Shown piece after piece: positions 1-8,832 of a stretch of DNA of 64,000 bases (position 1 is the stretch's first letter; each line of letters opens with the position of its first letter). Source of the stretch: Aliarcobacter sp. (lineage in GTDB: Bacteria > Campylobacterota > Campylobacteria > Campylobacterales > Arcobacteraceae); assembly GCA_028688995.1 (NCBI GenBank), contig JAQTXB010000011.1, forward strand, positions 1 through 64,000, in the 5' to 3' direction. A program made the translations under genes and the position numbers. The notes below the pieces were generated by a model. The model saw nothing but the letters and a program-made list of their open reading frames with translations, made no database searches and was not told where the DNA came from.

Positions 1-1
1 A

Positions 2-100
2 CCTCACTCTGTTTATAAAGATTTTGGTCTATGTAGAATTTGTTTAAGAAAAATGGCTAACGAAGGTTTATTACCTGGTGTTAGAAAAGCTAGTTGGTAG
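2..100 (+). CDS. rpsN: 30S ribosomal protein uS14 (rpsN), C-terminal part
   Basis: Only the last 32 codons lie in the window; the gene enters from the left edge. The visible tail contains CRICLRK, half of the CxxC pairs of the zinc-binding short form of S14, and ends in VRKASW, the usual S14 terminus. S14 binds 16S rRNA in the head of the small subunit. It is followed 13 bp later by rpsH, the normal order in the spc operon. The GGAG that serves rpsH overlaps the rpsN stop codon, so the two genes are probably translationally linked. Confidence 0.93.
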   Translation, partial: PHSVYKDFGLCRICLRKMANEGLLPGVRKASW

Positions 101-113
101 GAGAATTTAAGCT

Positions 114-512
114 ATGATGAATGATATAATCGCAGATGCTTTAACTAGAATTAGAAATGCTGCAATGAGAAAATTAGAAGTTGCAACATTATTACACTCA
201 AATACTGTAGTAGGTGTTTTAAACGTTTTATTACAAAAAGAGTATATTGCTGGATTCAAAGTTATCGATGGAATAAACAATAAGAAAACAATTCAAGTTG
301 AATTAAAATATGATGATAATGAGAAATCAGTAATCAACGAAATCACTAGAGTTTCTAAACCAGGAAGAAGAGTTTATAAAAACGCTTCTGAAATTAAAAA
401 CTTTAAAAATGGGTACGGTACTATTATCGTTTCAACTAACAAAGGTGTAATTGCTAATGATGAAGCATATGCAGCTAATGTTGGTGGTGAAGTACTTTGT
501 ACTGTATGGTAG
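114..512 (+). CDS. rpsH: 30S ribosomal protein uS8
   Basis: A 132-residue S8, the usual length. The N-terminal [14 protein letters not shown] and the C-terminal [12 protein letters not shown] and GGEVLCTVW are family signatures. S8 binds helix 21 of 16S rRNA and organises the central domain of the small subunit. Two ATG codons are adjacent (114 and 117). The first gives the MxNDII start seen in related Campylobacterota as I recall them, so it is preferred. A GGAG ribosome-binding site sits at about 99-103. The gene is part of the spc operon between rpsN and rplF. Confidence 0.96.
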   Translation: MMNDIIADALTRIRNAAMRKLEVATLLHSNTVVGVLNVLLQKEYIAGFKVIDGINNKKTIQVELKYDDNEKSVINEITRVSKPGRRVYKNASEIKNFKNGYGTIIVSTNKGVIANDEAYAANVGGEVLCTVW

Positions 513-521
513 GAGAGTGTA

Positions 522-1058
522 ATGTCTAGAATTGGAAAAAAACCTATCGCAATTCCTGCTGGAATTGAAGTAACAGCTAATGGTTCTTTAATTAGTGTTA
601 AAAAAGGGAACAAAGTTTCTACTGTAGAAACACATGGTAGAGTTGGTATTGAAATCGCTGATGGACAAGTTGTTTTAACTAGAAATGGTGAAACAAAAGA
701 GTCTTCTGCATTTTGGGGAACTTATAGAGCTTTAACTGCAAATGCTATTAATGGTTTAACTGAAGGTTTTACTAAATCTTTAGAAATCAATGGTGTTGGT
801 TACAGAGCTGCTGTAAAAGGTGAAGTATTAGAGTTACAATTAGGTTATTCTCACCCAATTAACTATGAAATTCCTGAGGGATTAGAAGTTACTGTTGAAA
901 AAAACATAATCCATGTAAAAGGTGCTGACAAACAACAAGTTGGTCAAGCTGCTGCAATTATTAGAGGCTTTAGAAAACCAGAACCGTACAAAGGTAAAGG
1001 TGTTAAATATACTGATGAGAAAATCATCAGAAAAGCCGGAAAAACTTCTAAGAAGTAA
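522..1058 (+). CDS. rplF: 50S ribosomal protein uL6
   Basis: A 178-residue L6, normal length. It begins [12 protein letters not shown] and has the second-domain signature [13 protein letters not shown] followed by the C-terminal [15 protein letters not shown], which contacts 23S rRNA near the sarcin-ricin loop. It has two repeated L6 folds. The start is supported by AGGAG just upstream (about 511-515), overlapping the rpsH stop. The gap to rpsH is 9 bp and to rplR 9 bp, as expected in a co-transcribed spc operon. Confidence 0.97.
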   Translation: MSRIGKKPIAIPAGIEVTANGSLISVKKGNKVSTVETHGRVGIEIADGQVVLTRNGETKESSAFWGTYRALTANAINGLTEGFTKSLEINGVGYRAAVKGEVLELQLGYSHPINYEIPEGLEVTVEKNIIHVKGADKQQVGQAAAIIRGFRKPEPYKGKGVKYTDEKIIRKAGKTSKK

Positions 1059-1067
1059 GGTGTAACT

Positions 1068-1427
1068 ATGAGTAGAATAAAAGATTTAGCTAAAAAAAAT
1101 GCTTTAAGAATCAAAAGAAAAAAAAGAGTTAGAGGTTCAATTTTTGGTACAGCTGAAAAGCCAAGAGTATCAATTTTCAAATCTAACAAATACGTTAGTG
1201 CACAAGCTATCAATGATGTTGAAGGTGTAACTTTAGCAGCAGTTAGCTCAAAAGCTATGGGTTTAAATGTGAATAAAGAAAATGCAGTAAAAGTAGCAGC
1301 ACAACTTGCTGAAAACTTAAAAGCAGCTGGAATTGAATCAGTTGTTTATGACAGAAATGGTTATCTTTATCATGGTGTTGTAGCAGCATTTGCTGACGCA
1401 TTAAGAGAAAACGGTATCAAATTATAA
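1068..1427 (+). CDS. rplR: 50S ribosomal protein uL18
   Basis: A 119-residue L18 with a lysine- and arginine-rich N-terminus ([10 protein letters not shown]) and the family motifs [14 protein letters not shown] and [10 protein letters not shown]. The C-terminus [11 protein letters not shown] is typical. L18 binds 5S rRNA and fixes it to the large subunit with L5. Spacing to rplF (9 bp) and rpsE (6 bp) fits one operon. Nothing is unusual in length or motifs. Confidence 0.97.
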   Translation: MSRIKDLAKKNALRIKRKKRVRGSIFGTAEKPRVSIFKSNKYVSAQAINDVEGVTLAAVSSKAMGLNVNKENAVKVAAQLAENLKAAGIESVVYDRNGYLYHGVVAAFADALRENGIKL

Positions 1428-1433
1428 GGGTTA

Positions 1434-1877
1434 ATGATGGCAGTAAATAGAGAAGACTTTCAAGAAGCAATCGTTAAAATCGGAAGAGTAACAAAAGTTG
1501 TAAAGGGTGGTAGAAGATTCAGATTTACAGCTTTAGTTGTTGTTGGTGATAAAAACGGTACAGTAGGATTTGGAACTGGTAAAGCTAAAGAGGTTCCTGA
1601 TGCAATTAAAAAAGCATTAGATGACGCATTCAAAAGCTTAGTTACTGTTTCTATTAAAGGAACTACAATCGCACATGATATTGAACATAAATATAATGCA
1701 AGTAAAATATTATTAAAACCAGCATCTGAGGGTACTGGGCTAATCGCTGGAGGAGCTGCAAGACCTGTTCTTGAGCTTTCTGGAGTTAAAGATATTATTG
1801 CTAAGTCATTAGGTTCAAATAATCCAAACAACCTTGTACAAGCTACTGTTGAAGCATTAGCTAAGATTAAAGGATAG
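1434..1877 (+). CDS. rpsE: 30S ribosomal protein uS5
   Basis: A 147-residue S5. The double-stranded-RNA-binding S5 domain begins at [19 protein letters not shown], and the C-terminal half has [19 protein letters not shown] and [11 protein letters not shown]5 sits at the mRNA entry of the small subunit and affects decoding accuracy. Two ATGs are adjacent (1434, 1437). The first gives 147 residues, the usual length in this phylum, and AAGGG lies just ahead of it. It lies in the spc operon between rplR and rplO. Confidence 0.96.
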   Translation: MMAVNREDFQEAIVKIGRVTKVVKGGRRFRFTALVVVGDKNGTVGFGTGKAKEVPDAIKKALDDAFKSLVTVSIKGTTIAHDIEHKYNASKILLKPASEGTGLIAGGAARPVLELSGVKDIIAKSLGSNNPNNLVQATVEALAKIKG

Positions 1878-1882
1878 AAATT

Positions 1883-2281
1883 ATGGAATTAAATAACTTA
1901 CAACCAGCTGCTGGTAGTACAAAAAATGTTAAAAGAATTGGTAGAGGTCAAGGTAGTGGTACTGGTAAAACTGCTGGAAAAGGTAACAAAGGTCAAAAAG
2001 CTAGATCTGGTTACAAAATGAAAAGAGGATTTGAAGGTGGTCAACAACCACTTTACAAAAGACTTCCTAAAGTTGGATTCTTTTCAAGAGTAGTTAAACC
2101 ATATTCTATCAATGTTGATAAAGTATCTCAAATTGCAACACTTGATGAAATTACATTAGATTCAATTAAATCTGTGTATAAATTATCAAAATCAGTTGAA
2201 AAAGTTAAATTAATTGGTTCAACTGCAAAAGATTTAGTAGCTAAGATTAAAGACGAAAACGTTACAACTACTGGAAAATAG
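1883..2281 (+). CDS. rplO: 50S ribosomal protein uL15
   Basis: A 132-residue L15. The N-terminus has the glycine- and lysine-rich extension characteristic of L15 ([17 protein letters not shown] and [15 protein letters not shown]), which reaches into the large subunit core. The C-terminal globular part is slightly shorter than the roughly 145 residues common in other bacteria and ends in a poorly conserved VTTTGK. It is separated from rpsE by 5 bp and from secY by 2 bp, so translation of all three is likely coupled. Confidence 0.95.
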   Translation: MELNNLQPAAGSTKNVKRIGRGQGSGTGKTAGKGNKGQKARSGYKMKRGFEGGQQPLYKRLPKVGFFSRVVKPYSINVDKVSQIATLDEITLDSIKSVYKLSKSVEKVKLIGSTAKDLVAKIKDENVTTTGK

Positions 2282-2283
2282 CC

Positions 2284-3546
2284 ATGAGTAAAGATCTAAT
2301 AAATAAGATTCTTATTACATTAGGCTTTATTTTCCTTTACAGATTACTGGCATACGTGCCAGTACCTGGAGTTAATATTGACGTAGTTAAAGAATTTTTC
2401 GACTCAAATGCTAACAATGCATTAGGTCTTGTTAATATGTTTAGTGGAAATGCAGTTGAAAGACTAAGTATTATTTCACTAGGAATTATGCCTTACATTA
2501 CTGCTTCAATTATTATGGAGCTTCTAGCAGCAACTTTCCCAGCACTTGGTAAAATGAAAAAAGAGAGAGATGGGATGCAAAAATATATGCAAATCATCAG
2601 ATATACAACAATTGTTATTACATTAATTCAATCTATTGGTGTTTCAGTTGGTCTTAATTCATTAACTGGTCATAGTGGTCAAGGTGCTATTTCAATCGAT
2701 ATGAATACATTTATTGCTGTTTCTGCAATTTCAATGTTAACTGGTACTATGCTTTTAATGTGGATTGGTGAACAAATCACACAAAAAGGTATTGGAAATG
2801 GTATTTCATTAATTATTTTCGCTGGTATTGTTTCTGCAATCCCTAGTGCAATTGGTGGAACTATTGAGTTAGTTAATAATGGACAAATGAATTTTTTAAC
2901 TGTAATTGCTATATTAGTTATAATAATTGCAACTGTTGGAGCAATTATTTATGTTGAATTAGGTGAAAGAAGAGTTCCTGTTTCATATTCTAGAAAAGTA
3001 ATGATAGAGAATCAGAAAAAAAGAGTTATGAATTATATTCCAATTAAAGTAAATTTAAGTGGAGTTATTCCAGCAATTTTTGCAAGTGCTATTTTAATGT
3101 TCCCTGCAACTGTGTTACAAGGAAGTCAAAATAAGTATTTAGTAATGATTGCAGATTATTTAAGCCCTCAATCATATACATTTAATCTATTTATGTTTTT
3201 ATTTGTAGTTTTCTTTGCATTCTTTTATGCATCAATTACATTTAACGCAAAAGATATTTCAGAAAACTTAAAAAAACAAGGTGGATTTATTCCAGGTGTA
3301 AGACCAGGAGCAAGTACAGCTGAATTTTTAAATGAAGTAGCAAGTAGATTAACTTTCTGGGGAGCTATTTATATGGGATTAATTTCAACTTTACCTTGGC
3401 TTATCGTAAAAGCTATGGGAGTTCCTTTCTATTTTGGAGGGGTTGCTGTACTAATTGTTGTACAAGTTGCTATTGATACTATGAGAAAAATTGAAGCTCA
3501 ACAGTATATGAATAAATATCAAACACTAAGTGCGGTTGGATTATAA
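2284..3546 (+). CDS. secY: Preprotein translocase subunit SecY
   Basis: A 420-residue integral membrane protein with the ten hydrophobic segments of SecY. It forms the protein-conducting channel of the inner membrane with SecE and SecG and takes substrates from SecA. Recognisable stretches are the plug region near residues 45-65 and IMPYITASIIMELLA. Further on come the cytoplasmic loop GERRVPVSYSRKV and the C-terminal FIPGVRPG. Its place after rplO and before map is the classic spc arrangement. The start ATG is 2 bp after the rplO stop. Confidence 0.97.
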   Translation: MSKDLINKILITLGFIFLYRLLAYVPVPGVNIDVVKEFFDSNANNALGLVNMFSGNAVERLSIISLGIMPYITASIIMELLAATFPALGKMKKERDGMQKYMQIIRYTTIVITLIQSIGVSVGLNSLTGHSGQGAISIDMNTFIAVSAISMLTGTMLLMWIGEQITQKGIGNGISLIIFAGIVSAIPSAIGGTIELVNNGQMNFLTVIAILVIIIATVGAIIYVELGERRVPVSYSRKVMIENQKKRVMNYIPIKVNLSGVIPAIFASAILMFPATVLQGSQNKYLVMIADYLSPQSYTFNLFMFLFVVFFAFFYASITFNAKDISENLKKQGGFIPGVRPGASTAEFLNEVASRLTFWGAIYMGLISTLPWLIVKAMGVPFYFGGVAVLIVVQVAIDTMRKIEAQQYMNKYQTLSAVGL

Positions 3547-3548
3547 AA

Positions 3549-4313
3549 ATGGCAATCCCATTAAGAAAACCAAACGAAATAGAAAAACTTCGAACTGCAA
3601 ATATTGTAGTTGCGAAAACTTTAAACTTTTTAAGTAAATCAGTTAAAGCTGGTATGACTTTAAAAGAGGTTGATACAATGGGGGAAAAGTTCTTAAGAGA
3701 TTTAGGAGCTAGACCTTCATTTAAAGGCTTATATGGTTTTCCAGCTGCTATTTGTACCTCATTGAATGAAGTTATTATCCATGGAATTCCAAGTGATGTT
3801 GTTTTAAAAGAAGGTGACATCCTTGGTCTTGATATTGGTACTGAAATAGATGGGTGGTATGGTGATTCTGCAATTACTATGCCTATTGGAAAAATATCTA
3901 AAGAGGATGAAGATTTAATTGCTTGTGCAAAAGATTCTTTATATTACGCTATTGATATTATTCAAGAAGGTATGAGATTTAAAGAACTATCAAAAGCAAT
4001 CGAAGATTTTATTGTATCAAGAGGATACCAACCCCTTGTTAGATTTTGTGGGCATGGTATTGGACGAAGACCTCATGAAGAACCAGAAATTCCTAATTAC
4101 TTAGAAAATGGAAATACAAAATCTGGTCCAAAAATCAAAAATGGAATGGTATTTTGTATAGAACCTATGATTTGTTCTAAAGAGAGAAATCCCGTTATTT
4201 TAGATAATGGTTGGGATGTTGTGTCTACTGATAGATTAAGAGGTAGTCACTATGAACACACAGTTGCTGTAATCGATGGGAAAGCAGTTATTTTAAGTAA
4301 TTCGGAAGATTAA
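3549..4313 (+). CDS. map: Methionine aminopeptidase, type I
   Basis: A 254-residue type I enzyme that removes the initiator methionine from nascent proteins. Metal-binding residues are visible in order: D in LGLDIGTEIDGWYGDSA (two aspartates), H in CGHGIGRRPHEEPE, E in FCIEPM, and E in SHYEHTVAV. It has no N-terminal zinc-finger extension, so it belongs to class Ia. The start ATG is 2 bp after the secY stop. The secY-map-infA order is common in bacteria. Confidence 0.97.
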   Translation: MAIPLRKPNEIEKLRTANIVVAKTLNFLSKSVKAGMTLKEVDTMGEKFLRDLGARPSFKGLYGFPAAICTSLNEVIIHGIPSDVVLKEGDILGLDIGTEIDGWYGDSAITMPIGKISKEDEDLIACAKDSLYYAIDIIQEGMRFKELSKAIEDFIVSRGYQPLVRFCGHGIGRRPHEEPEIPNYLENGNTKSGPKIKNGMVFCIEPMICSKERNPVILDNGWDVVSTDRLRGSHYEHTVAVIDGKAVILSNSED

Positions 4314-4325
4314 GGGAGATAAAAA

Positions 4326-4544
4326 GTGGCAAAAGATGATGTAATAGTAATTGATGGAAAAGTAATTGAAGCTTTACCAAATGCTATGTTTAGAGTTGAA
4401 TTAGATAATGGACATGTAGTTTTATGTCATATCTCAGGAAAAATGAGAATGCACTATATTAAAATTTTACCTAATGATACTGTAAAAGTAGAAATAACGC
4501 CTTATTCGCTTGATAAAGGTAGAATCACTCATAGATATAAATAG
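4326..4544 (+). CDS. infA: Translation initiation factor IF-1
   Basis: A 72-residue S1-like OB-fold protein, the exact usual length. It contains [21 protein letters not shown] and the RNA-binding [16 protein letters not shown]-1 binds the A site of the small subunit during initiation. Translation starts at GTG (4326), supported by GGGAGA eight to twelve bases upstream and by the [11 protein letters not shown]-terminus. It is the last gene of the block. An inverted repeat follows, and no rpmJ or rpsM comes after it here. Confidence 0.96.
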   Translation: MAKDDVIVIDGKVIEALPNAMFRVELDNGHVVLCHISGKMRMHYIKILPNDTVKVEITPYSLDKGRITHRYK

Positions 4545-4562
4545 TAATATTTATACTATATT

Positions 4563-4587
4563 AAATAAGGAATTTTTTTCCTTATTT
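4563..4587 (+). terminator. Candidate terminator after infA
   Basis: A perfect 8-bp inverted repeat, AAATAAGG at 4563-4570 and CCTTATTT at 4580-4587, encloses a loop of A and T. It lies 18 bp after the infA stop and would end the ribosomal operon. The trailing T-run is weak, so the call rests on the stem and position. The rest of 4588-4717 is AT-rich, and I see no gene in it. Confidence 0.55.
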
Positions 4588-4717
4588 ATTCTTCAAATAA
4601 TTTAAAAACTTTCATTTAAAATTTTCAAATATAAAAAACTATGAAGCCAAAACCTATAATATTTCGCGCACTTTAAAAAAGTTATATTATATATATTTAG
4701 CTCCATAACTTTGCATA

Positions 4718-4930
4718 CTAATTAACTCTATTTTTCGTTATATCAATCTCTTTTTCAATTAATTCTTTTTGTTCAATCAATAATTCTAAATGCTTTTTTA
4801 ATATCTCTCTATCCTTATAAGATTCAATAATAAACTCATAAAGTTTAGGTCTATTCTTTTTCCAATTATGCAAAGTTGTTTTATTTACATCTAAATCAAA
4901 TTCTAGTTTTCTTAAACTAGGTGCAGTCAT
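4718..4930 (-). CDS. Small helix-turn-helix protein, probable DNA-binding regulator
   Basis: A 70-residue protein. Its first half reads as a helix-turn-helix (residues about 2-32, SLRKLEFDLDVNKTTLHNWKK), and its second half is a charged, heptad-like helix rich in E, K and I (about 38-66) that could dimerise. The N-terminal part resembles the HTH of transposase or KilA-type small regulators. No catalytic domain is present, so it looks like a free-standing regulator. It is divergent from the UDG-like gene at 5058. The 127 bp between them holds an inverted repeat and a perfect palindrome, so autoregulation and control of the neighbour is a reasonable inference. I do not recognise a named family. 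Confidence 0.6.
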   Translation of the reverse strand: MTAPSLRKLEFDLDVNKTTLHNWKKNRPKLYEFIIESYKDREILKKHLELLIEQKELIEKEIDITKNRVN

Positions 4931-4953
4931 TTTAGTTCCTATTTTAAACTATA

Positions 4954-4987
4954 TTGACATTTTATAAAATATTGGAACAAATGTCAA
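4954..4987. promoter_or_regulatory. Inverted repeat in the divergent promoter region
   Basis: TTGACATTT (4954-4962) and AAATGTCAA (4979-4987) form a perfect 9-bp inverted repeat. Each arm contains TTGACA, the -35 consensus, one on each strand. For the minus-strand gene, TTGACA is followed after 15 bp by TATAAA (or after 17 bp by TAAAAT), a good promoter. The tight overlap of two opposite -35 elements would let one bound protein affect both genes. Confidence 0.5.
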
Positions 4988-5016
4988 GTAAAATTATAAA
5001 TTTGTATAAATTATTG

Positions 5017-5032
5017 GAACAAATATTTGTTC
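5017..5032. promoter_or_regulatory. Perfect 16-bp palindrome, candidate operator
   Basis: GAACAAATATTTGTTC is its own reverse complement. It lies 26 bp before the ATG of the UDG-like gene and 7 bp after a possible -10 TATAAA (5005-5010), so it would overlap the transcription start. The extended sequence TATTGGAACAAAT also occurs at about 4970-4982 as a second, half-palindromic copy. The likely binder is the divergently encoded HTH protein. Confidence 0.5.
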
Positions 5033-5057
5033 AAGAAAGATTTATGTACAATTTCAT

Positions 5058-5720
5058 ATGACAAATTTAGTAAAAAATCGTGTTTTAAAACATTTAAATT
5101 ATTTAAAATCATTTGGTTATGAATATCATGAACCTTTGGACTTCTTTTCAAATAATATTAAAAATGTAAAGTTACCAAACAATATAAATGACTTATCACT
5201 TAGTGTTAGTCATTGTTATTTATGTGAACTTTCAAAATGTCGTAAAAATGTATTATTTGGATATGGGAATTCAAATTCAGATATTATGTTTATAGGAGAT
5301 GAACCAAGTAATAGTGAAGATGAAATAGGCTCTTTTTATGTAGGGAAAAGTGGCGAATTACTTATTAAAATGATTGAAAATGTAATTAATGTTACTAAAG
5401 AAGAGGTTTATTACACCACTTTAGTAAAATGTAAAAGTTCAAATGGTTTAAATAATTCTAATATTGAAACTTGTCATGATTATTTACTAAAACAAATTGA
5501 GTTAATAAAACCCAAATTGATTGTTGCACTTGGTGAAAAAACTTATTCGTACTTATTAAAAAATAGTGATAATTTTTCTCAAATGAGAGGAAAAGAGTTG
5601 GTATTTAATGGAATTACATTAATAGCCACATTTTCACCAACTTTTTTATTAAGGAATCCATCTTCTAAAAAAGATGCATATTATGATATGCTAAAAATAA
5701 AAAATTACATGGAGAGTTAA
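5058..5720 (+). CDS. Family 4-like uracil-DNA glycosylase with altered motifs
   Basis: A 220-residue protein with the layout of iron-sulfur family 4 uracil-DNA glycosylases. Cysteines in CYLCELSKC and later in VKCK and ETC could bind a 4Fe-4S cluster. The sequence FYVGKSGELL matches the family GRPFVGxSGxLL, and LLRNPSSKKDAY matches the C-terminal DNA-contact motif. Two key sites differ from the family as I know it. Motif 1, usually GEAPG, is GDEPS (residues 80-84). The His of the usual HP motif is Ser193 (FSPTFLLRNP). The protein may have changed activity or be inactive. A TTG-start lipoprotein gene follows 1 bp after its stop, suggesting an operon. Confidence 0.75.
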   Translation: MTNLVKNRVLKHLNYLKSFGYEYHEPLDFFSNNIKNVKLPNNINDLSLSVSHCYLCELSKCRKNVLFGYGNSNSDIMFIGDEPSNSEDEIGSFYVGKSGELLIKMIENVINVTKEEVYYTTLVKCKSSNGLNNSNIETCHDYLLKQIELIKPKLIVALGEKTYSYLLKNSDNFSQMRGKELVFNGITLIATFSPTFLLRNPSSKKDAYYDMLKIKNYMES

Positions 5721-5721
5721 A

Positions 5722-6999
5722 TTGAAGCAAATAATAGCCCTAGTAGTACTTGTATTTCTATTTTTTGGTTGTACTCCTAAACAAACAGTACAGTTAAAAA
5801 TGCCAAATAAACAAAGTTATGTTGCAAAACCTGTAAAAAATACTGTTAAAGAAGATAAAACAACAGTAGTTGAAGAGTTAGCTCCAATTGATATTATTGA
5901 AACTGATAACAAAGGTAAATCAATTAAAAAAGAAGAGCCTGTTGAGTATGAAGTTGCACCAATTATAGAAGGTGATAAAATTGAAAGCCAACCTCAAACA
6001 AAACCTAAAGGTTCTAGTGAAAATCAAATTGAAAATGCAACAGAAAATAGAGTAGCAGATACTCAAATTGAGATTGATACAACAAAAGTAAAAATGAAAG
6101 TTGCTTTTTTGTATCCTTCAAATTTAGTTTCAAAATATGCTAAATCGTCGATAGGTACCGTTTCAGGGTATTTATCGCACCAAAATTCTGATTATGAACT
6201 AATGGTTATTGATACAGAAAGTGAAAGTTCTGCAAGTATTAGTTCAGCATTTGAAAAAGTAAGAAATGCAAATATAAAAAATGTAATTGCACTATTTACT
6301 CCTAATTCAATTGGTACATTAAATAATGTTGTTTCAAGTGATTTAAAAGTTTATTTACCATTAATTGAAAAACGAGATGTTTCTTCAAATAGTGATAGTT
6401 TGATTTTTGGTTCTATCTCTTATGAAGATCAAATTAGAAAATTAACTGATTATTCAAGTAGTAATAATGTAATGTTTTACCAAGATTCTTATTTAGGTTC
6501 TAAATTAAAAAGATCTTATGATTCTTTAGTTTCAGATGTTAGATATAGAAAAGAAATTAATAAAAATGAAAATAATTTCAAAGGTATAGTTTCAGGTGCT
6601 GGATTAAATAATTCTACACTATTTTTAAATACGGATATTGTAAAAACATCGATGATTTTATCTCAATTAAGAGCTTATGATGTTTATCCAAAAGTTGTTT
6701 TATCTACACAACTTAATTATGACCCTTTATTAATGACATTAACACAAAATCAAGATAGAGAAAAATTAATTGTGGCTAATTCAATTGATGTTGTTGATAA
6801 AGAGTTAAGGGATGAAATATCAACTTTTGGTGGGAATATTCAATACGAATGGGTTGATTATTCAACATTAGTTGGAATAAATTATTTATATTATGGAAAA
6901 AACTCAAGTTTAGTACCAACTAAAATTGAAAATAATCAGGCAATTTATAATCCACGGTTATTTAGTTGTACTGAATTTGGCTTTTCAGAAATTAAGTAA
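5722..6999 (+). CDS. Lipoprotein with periplasmic-binding-like domain
   Basis: A 425-residue protein. The N-terminus is a lipoprotein signal with lipobox FFGC near residue 17, so the mature protein should be anchored in a membrane. A low-complexity E/K/P/T linker (about 30-120) follows, and then a domain from about 125 that reads like a periplasmic binding fold (KVAFLYPSN, then VSGYLSH, NVIALFTPNS and a later GSISYEDQ). The plan, lipid anchor plus linker plus binding-protein fold, recalls LpoA-type penicillin-binding-protein activators, but the assignment is by architecture only. Translation starts at TTG (5722), one base after the UDG-like gene. The downstream gene is aspS. Confidence 0.65.
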   Translation: MKQIIALVVLVFLFFGCTPKQTVQLKMPNKQSYVAKPVKNTVKEDKTTVVEELAPIDIIETDNKGKSIKKEEPVEYEVAPIIEGDKIESQPQTKPKGSSENQIENATENRVADTQIEIDTTKVKMKVAFLYPSNLVSKYAKSSIGTVSGYLSHQNSDYELMVIDTESESSASISSAFEKVRNANIKNVIALFTPNSIGTLNNVVSSDLKVYLPLIEKRDVSSNSDSLIFGSISYEDQIRKLTDYSSSNNVMFYQDSYLGSKLKRSYDSLVSDVRYRKEINKNENNFKGIVSGAGLNNSTLFLNTDIVKTSMILSQLRAYDVYPKVVLSTQLNYDPLLMTLTQNQDREKLIVANSIDVVDKELRDEISTFGGNIQYEWVDYSTLVGINYLYYGKNSSLVPTKIENNQAIYNPRLFSCTEFGFSEIK

Positions 7000-7044
7000 G
7001 ATTTAGATAAAATCGCGAATATTTATGTGAATGGAGATTAGAAT

Positions 7045-8802
7045 TTGAGAACACATTATTGTACAGATGTAACTGAAGCAAAAATTGGTGAAACTGTAAC
7101 TGTTGCTGGTTGGGTAAACAGTAGACGTGACCACGGTGGAATTATATTTATAGATTTAAGAGATAAAAGTGGATTAGTTCAACTTGTAGCAGATCCAAGT
7201 GATAGTAAAGATGCATTAGCAATTGCTGAAACTGTAAGAGATGAGTTTGTTTTAATTGCAACTGGACTTGTAAGAGCAAGAGGTGAGGGACTTGAAAATC
7301 CAAATCTAAAAACTGGTAAAATCGAAATCGTATTAAAAGATTTAGTGATTGAAAATAGATCAAAACCAATGCCATTTGATATTAATGATGAAAAAGTTAA
7401 TGATGAAATCAAATTAAGAAATAGATTTTTAGAATTAAGAAGTAGAAAATCATTTGAAATCTTCCAATTAAGAAGTAAAGCAACTATCCAAGTTAGAAAT
7501 ACTTTAGATGAATTAGGTTTCTTAGATGTTGAAACACCTATTTTAACAAAATCAACTCCAGAAGGAGCACGAGATTATTTAGTTCCTTCAAGAGTTCATC
7601 CAGGTGAATTTTATGCATTACCACAATCTCCACAATTATTTAAACAACTTTTAATGGTTGCTGGATTTGATAAATATTTTCAAATTGCAAAATGTTTTAG
7701 AGATGAAGATTTAAGAGCTGATAGACAACCTGAGTTTACTCAAATCGACGTTGAAATGTCTTTTTGTACACAAGATGATGTAATTGCAGTTGCTGAAAGA
7801 TTAATCTATGATGTATTTACAAAATGTGGAAAAACAATTCCATCAACTTTTAGAAGAATGAAATACTCTGAAGCTATGGAAAAATACGGTTCTGATAAAC
7901 CTGATTTAAGAATTGATATGCCACTTGTTGATGTTATTGATATTTTTGCAAATTCTACAAATGAAATTTTTGCTGAAATTGCAAAAGACAAAAAAAATAA
8001 TAGAATCAAAGCTTTAAAATGTAAAAATGGAGATAACATCTTCTCTAAAAGACAAATGAAAGGTTTTGAAGATTATGTTAGAAAATTTGGAGCTAAAGGT
8101 TTAGGTTACTTCCAAATGAAAGAAGATGGATTAAAAGGTCCATTAACTAAATTCTTCTCAGATGCTGATTTAGAAGAAATTGTAAAAGTAACAGAGCTTG
8201 AAGTTGGTGACGTTGTATTCTTTGGAGCTGGAGCTAAAAAAGTAGTTTGGGATTATATGGGAAGATTTAGATTATTCCTAGCAGCTGAGATGGATATTGT
8301 TCCAGCTGATGCTTTAGAGTTCTTATGGGTTGTAGATTTCCCAATGTTTGAAGTTGAAGATGGAAGAACAAAAGCTTTACACCATCCATTTACAATGCCT
8401 AAATCACTTGATAATATTGATGATTTAGAAGAGATTGAATCAATTGCTTATGATATTGTTTTAAACGGTACAGAACTTGGTGGTGGAAGTATTAGAATTC
8501 ATAAAGAAGAGATTCAATCAAAAGTATTTAAACTTATGGGAATTTCTGACGAAGAGGCAAGAGAGAAATTTGGTTTCTTACTTGATGCACTTCAATATGG
8601 AGCTCCATCACACGGTGGATTTGCGATGGGACTTGATAGAATGATAATGTTATTAGCTGGAACTGATTCAATCAGAGATGTAATAGCATTCCCTAAAACG
8701 CAAAAAGCTCAATGTTTATTAACTCAAGCTCCATCAAGTGTTGATGAAGAGCAATTAAAAGAGTTAAGTATTAGATTAAGAAAAACTGTTACTGATTTAT
8801 AA
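7045..8802 (+). CDS. aspS: Aspartyl-tRNA synthetase
   Basis: A 585-residue class II synthetase. Seen in order are the OB-fold anticodon domain (about 1-110, [21 protein letters not shown]) and motif 2 in [21 protein letters not shown]. The bacterial GAD insertion follows (about 280-420), then motif 3 in [14 protein letters not shown] near the end. It charges tRNA-Asp, and in this phylum the enzyme is often non-discriminating and also loads tRNA-Asn. The start is TTG (7045) with GGAGA upstream, and RTHYCTDV is the expected N-terminus. Confidence 0.96.
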   Translation: MRTHYCTDVTEAKIGETVTVAGWVNSRRDHGGIIFIDLRDKSGLVQLVADPSDSKDALAIAETVRDEFVLIATGLVRARGEGLENPNLKTGKIEIVLKDLVIENRSKPMPFDINDEKVNDEIKLRNRFLELRSRKSFEIFQLRSKATIQVRNTLDELGFLDVETPILTKSTPEGARDYLVPSRVHPGEFYALPQSPQLFKQLLMVAGFDKYFQIAKCFRDEDLRADRQPEFTQIDVEMSFCTQDDVIAVAERLIYDVFTKCGKTIPSTFRRMKYSEAMEKYGSDKPDLRIDMPLVDVIDIFANSTNEIFAEIAKDKKNNRIKALKCKNGDNIFSKRQMKGFEDYVRKFGAKGLGYFQMKEDGLKGPLTKFFSDADLEEIVKVTELEVGDVVFFGAGAKKVVWDYMGRFRLFLAAEMDIVPADALEFLWVVDFPMFEVEDGRTKALHHPFTMPKSLDNIDDLEEIESIAYDIVLNGTELGGGSIRIHKEEIQSKVFKLMGISDEEAREKFGFLLDALQYGAPSHGGFAMGLDRMIMLLAGTDSIRDVIAFPKTQKAQCLLTQAPSSVDEEQLKELSIRLRKTVTDL

Positions 8803-8832
8803 TAGTTTTGAATAAATTATGGAAGTAATAAA

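Noticed and set aside
4588-4717. Possible small RNA gene after infA
   Set aside because: Only AT-rich sequence with no promoter-terminator pair that I could support.
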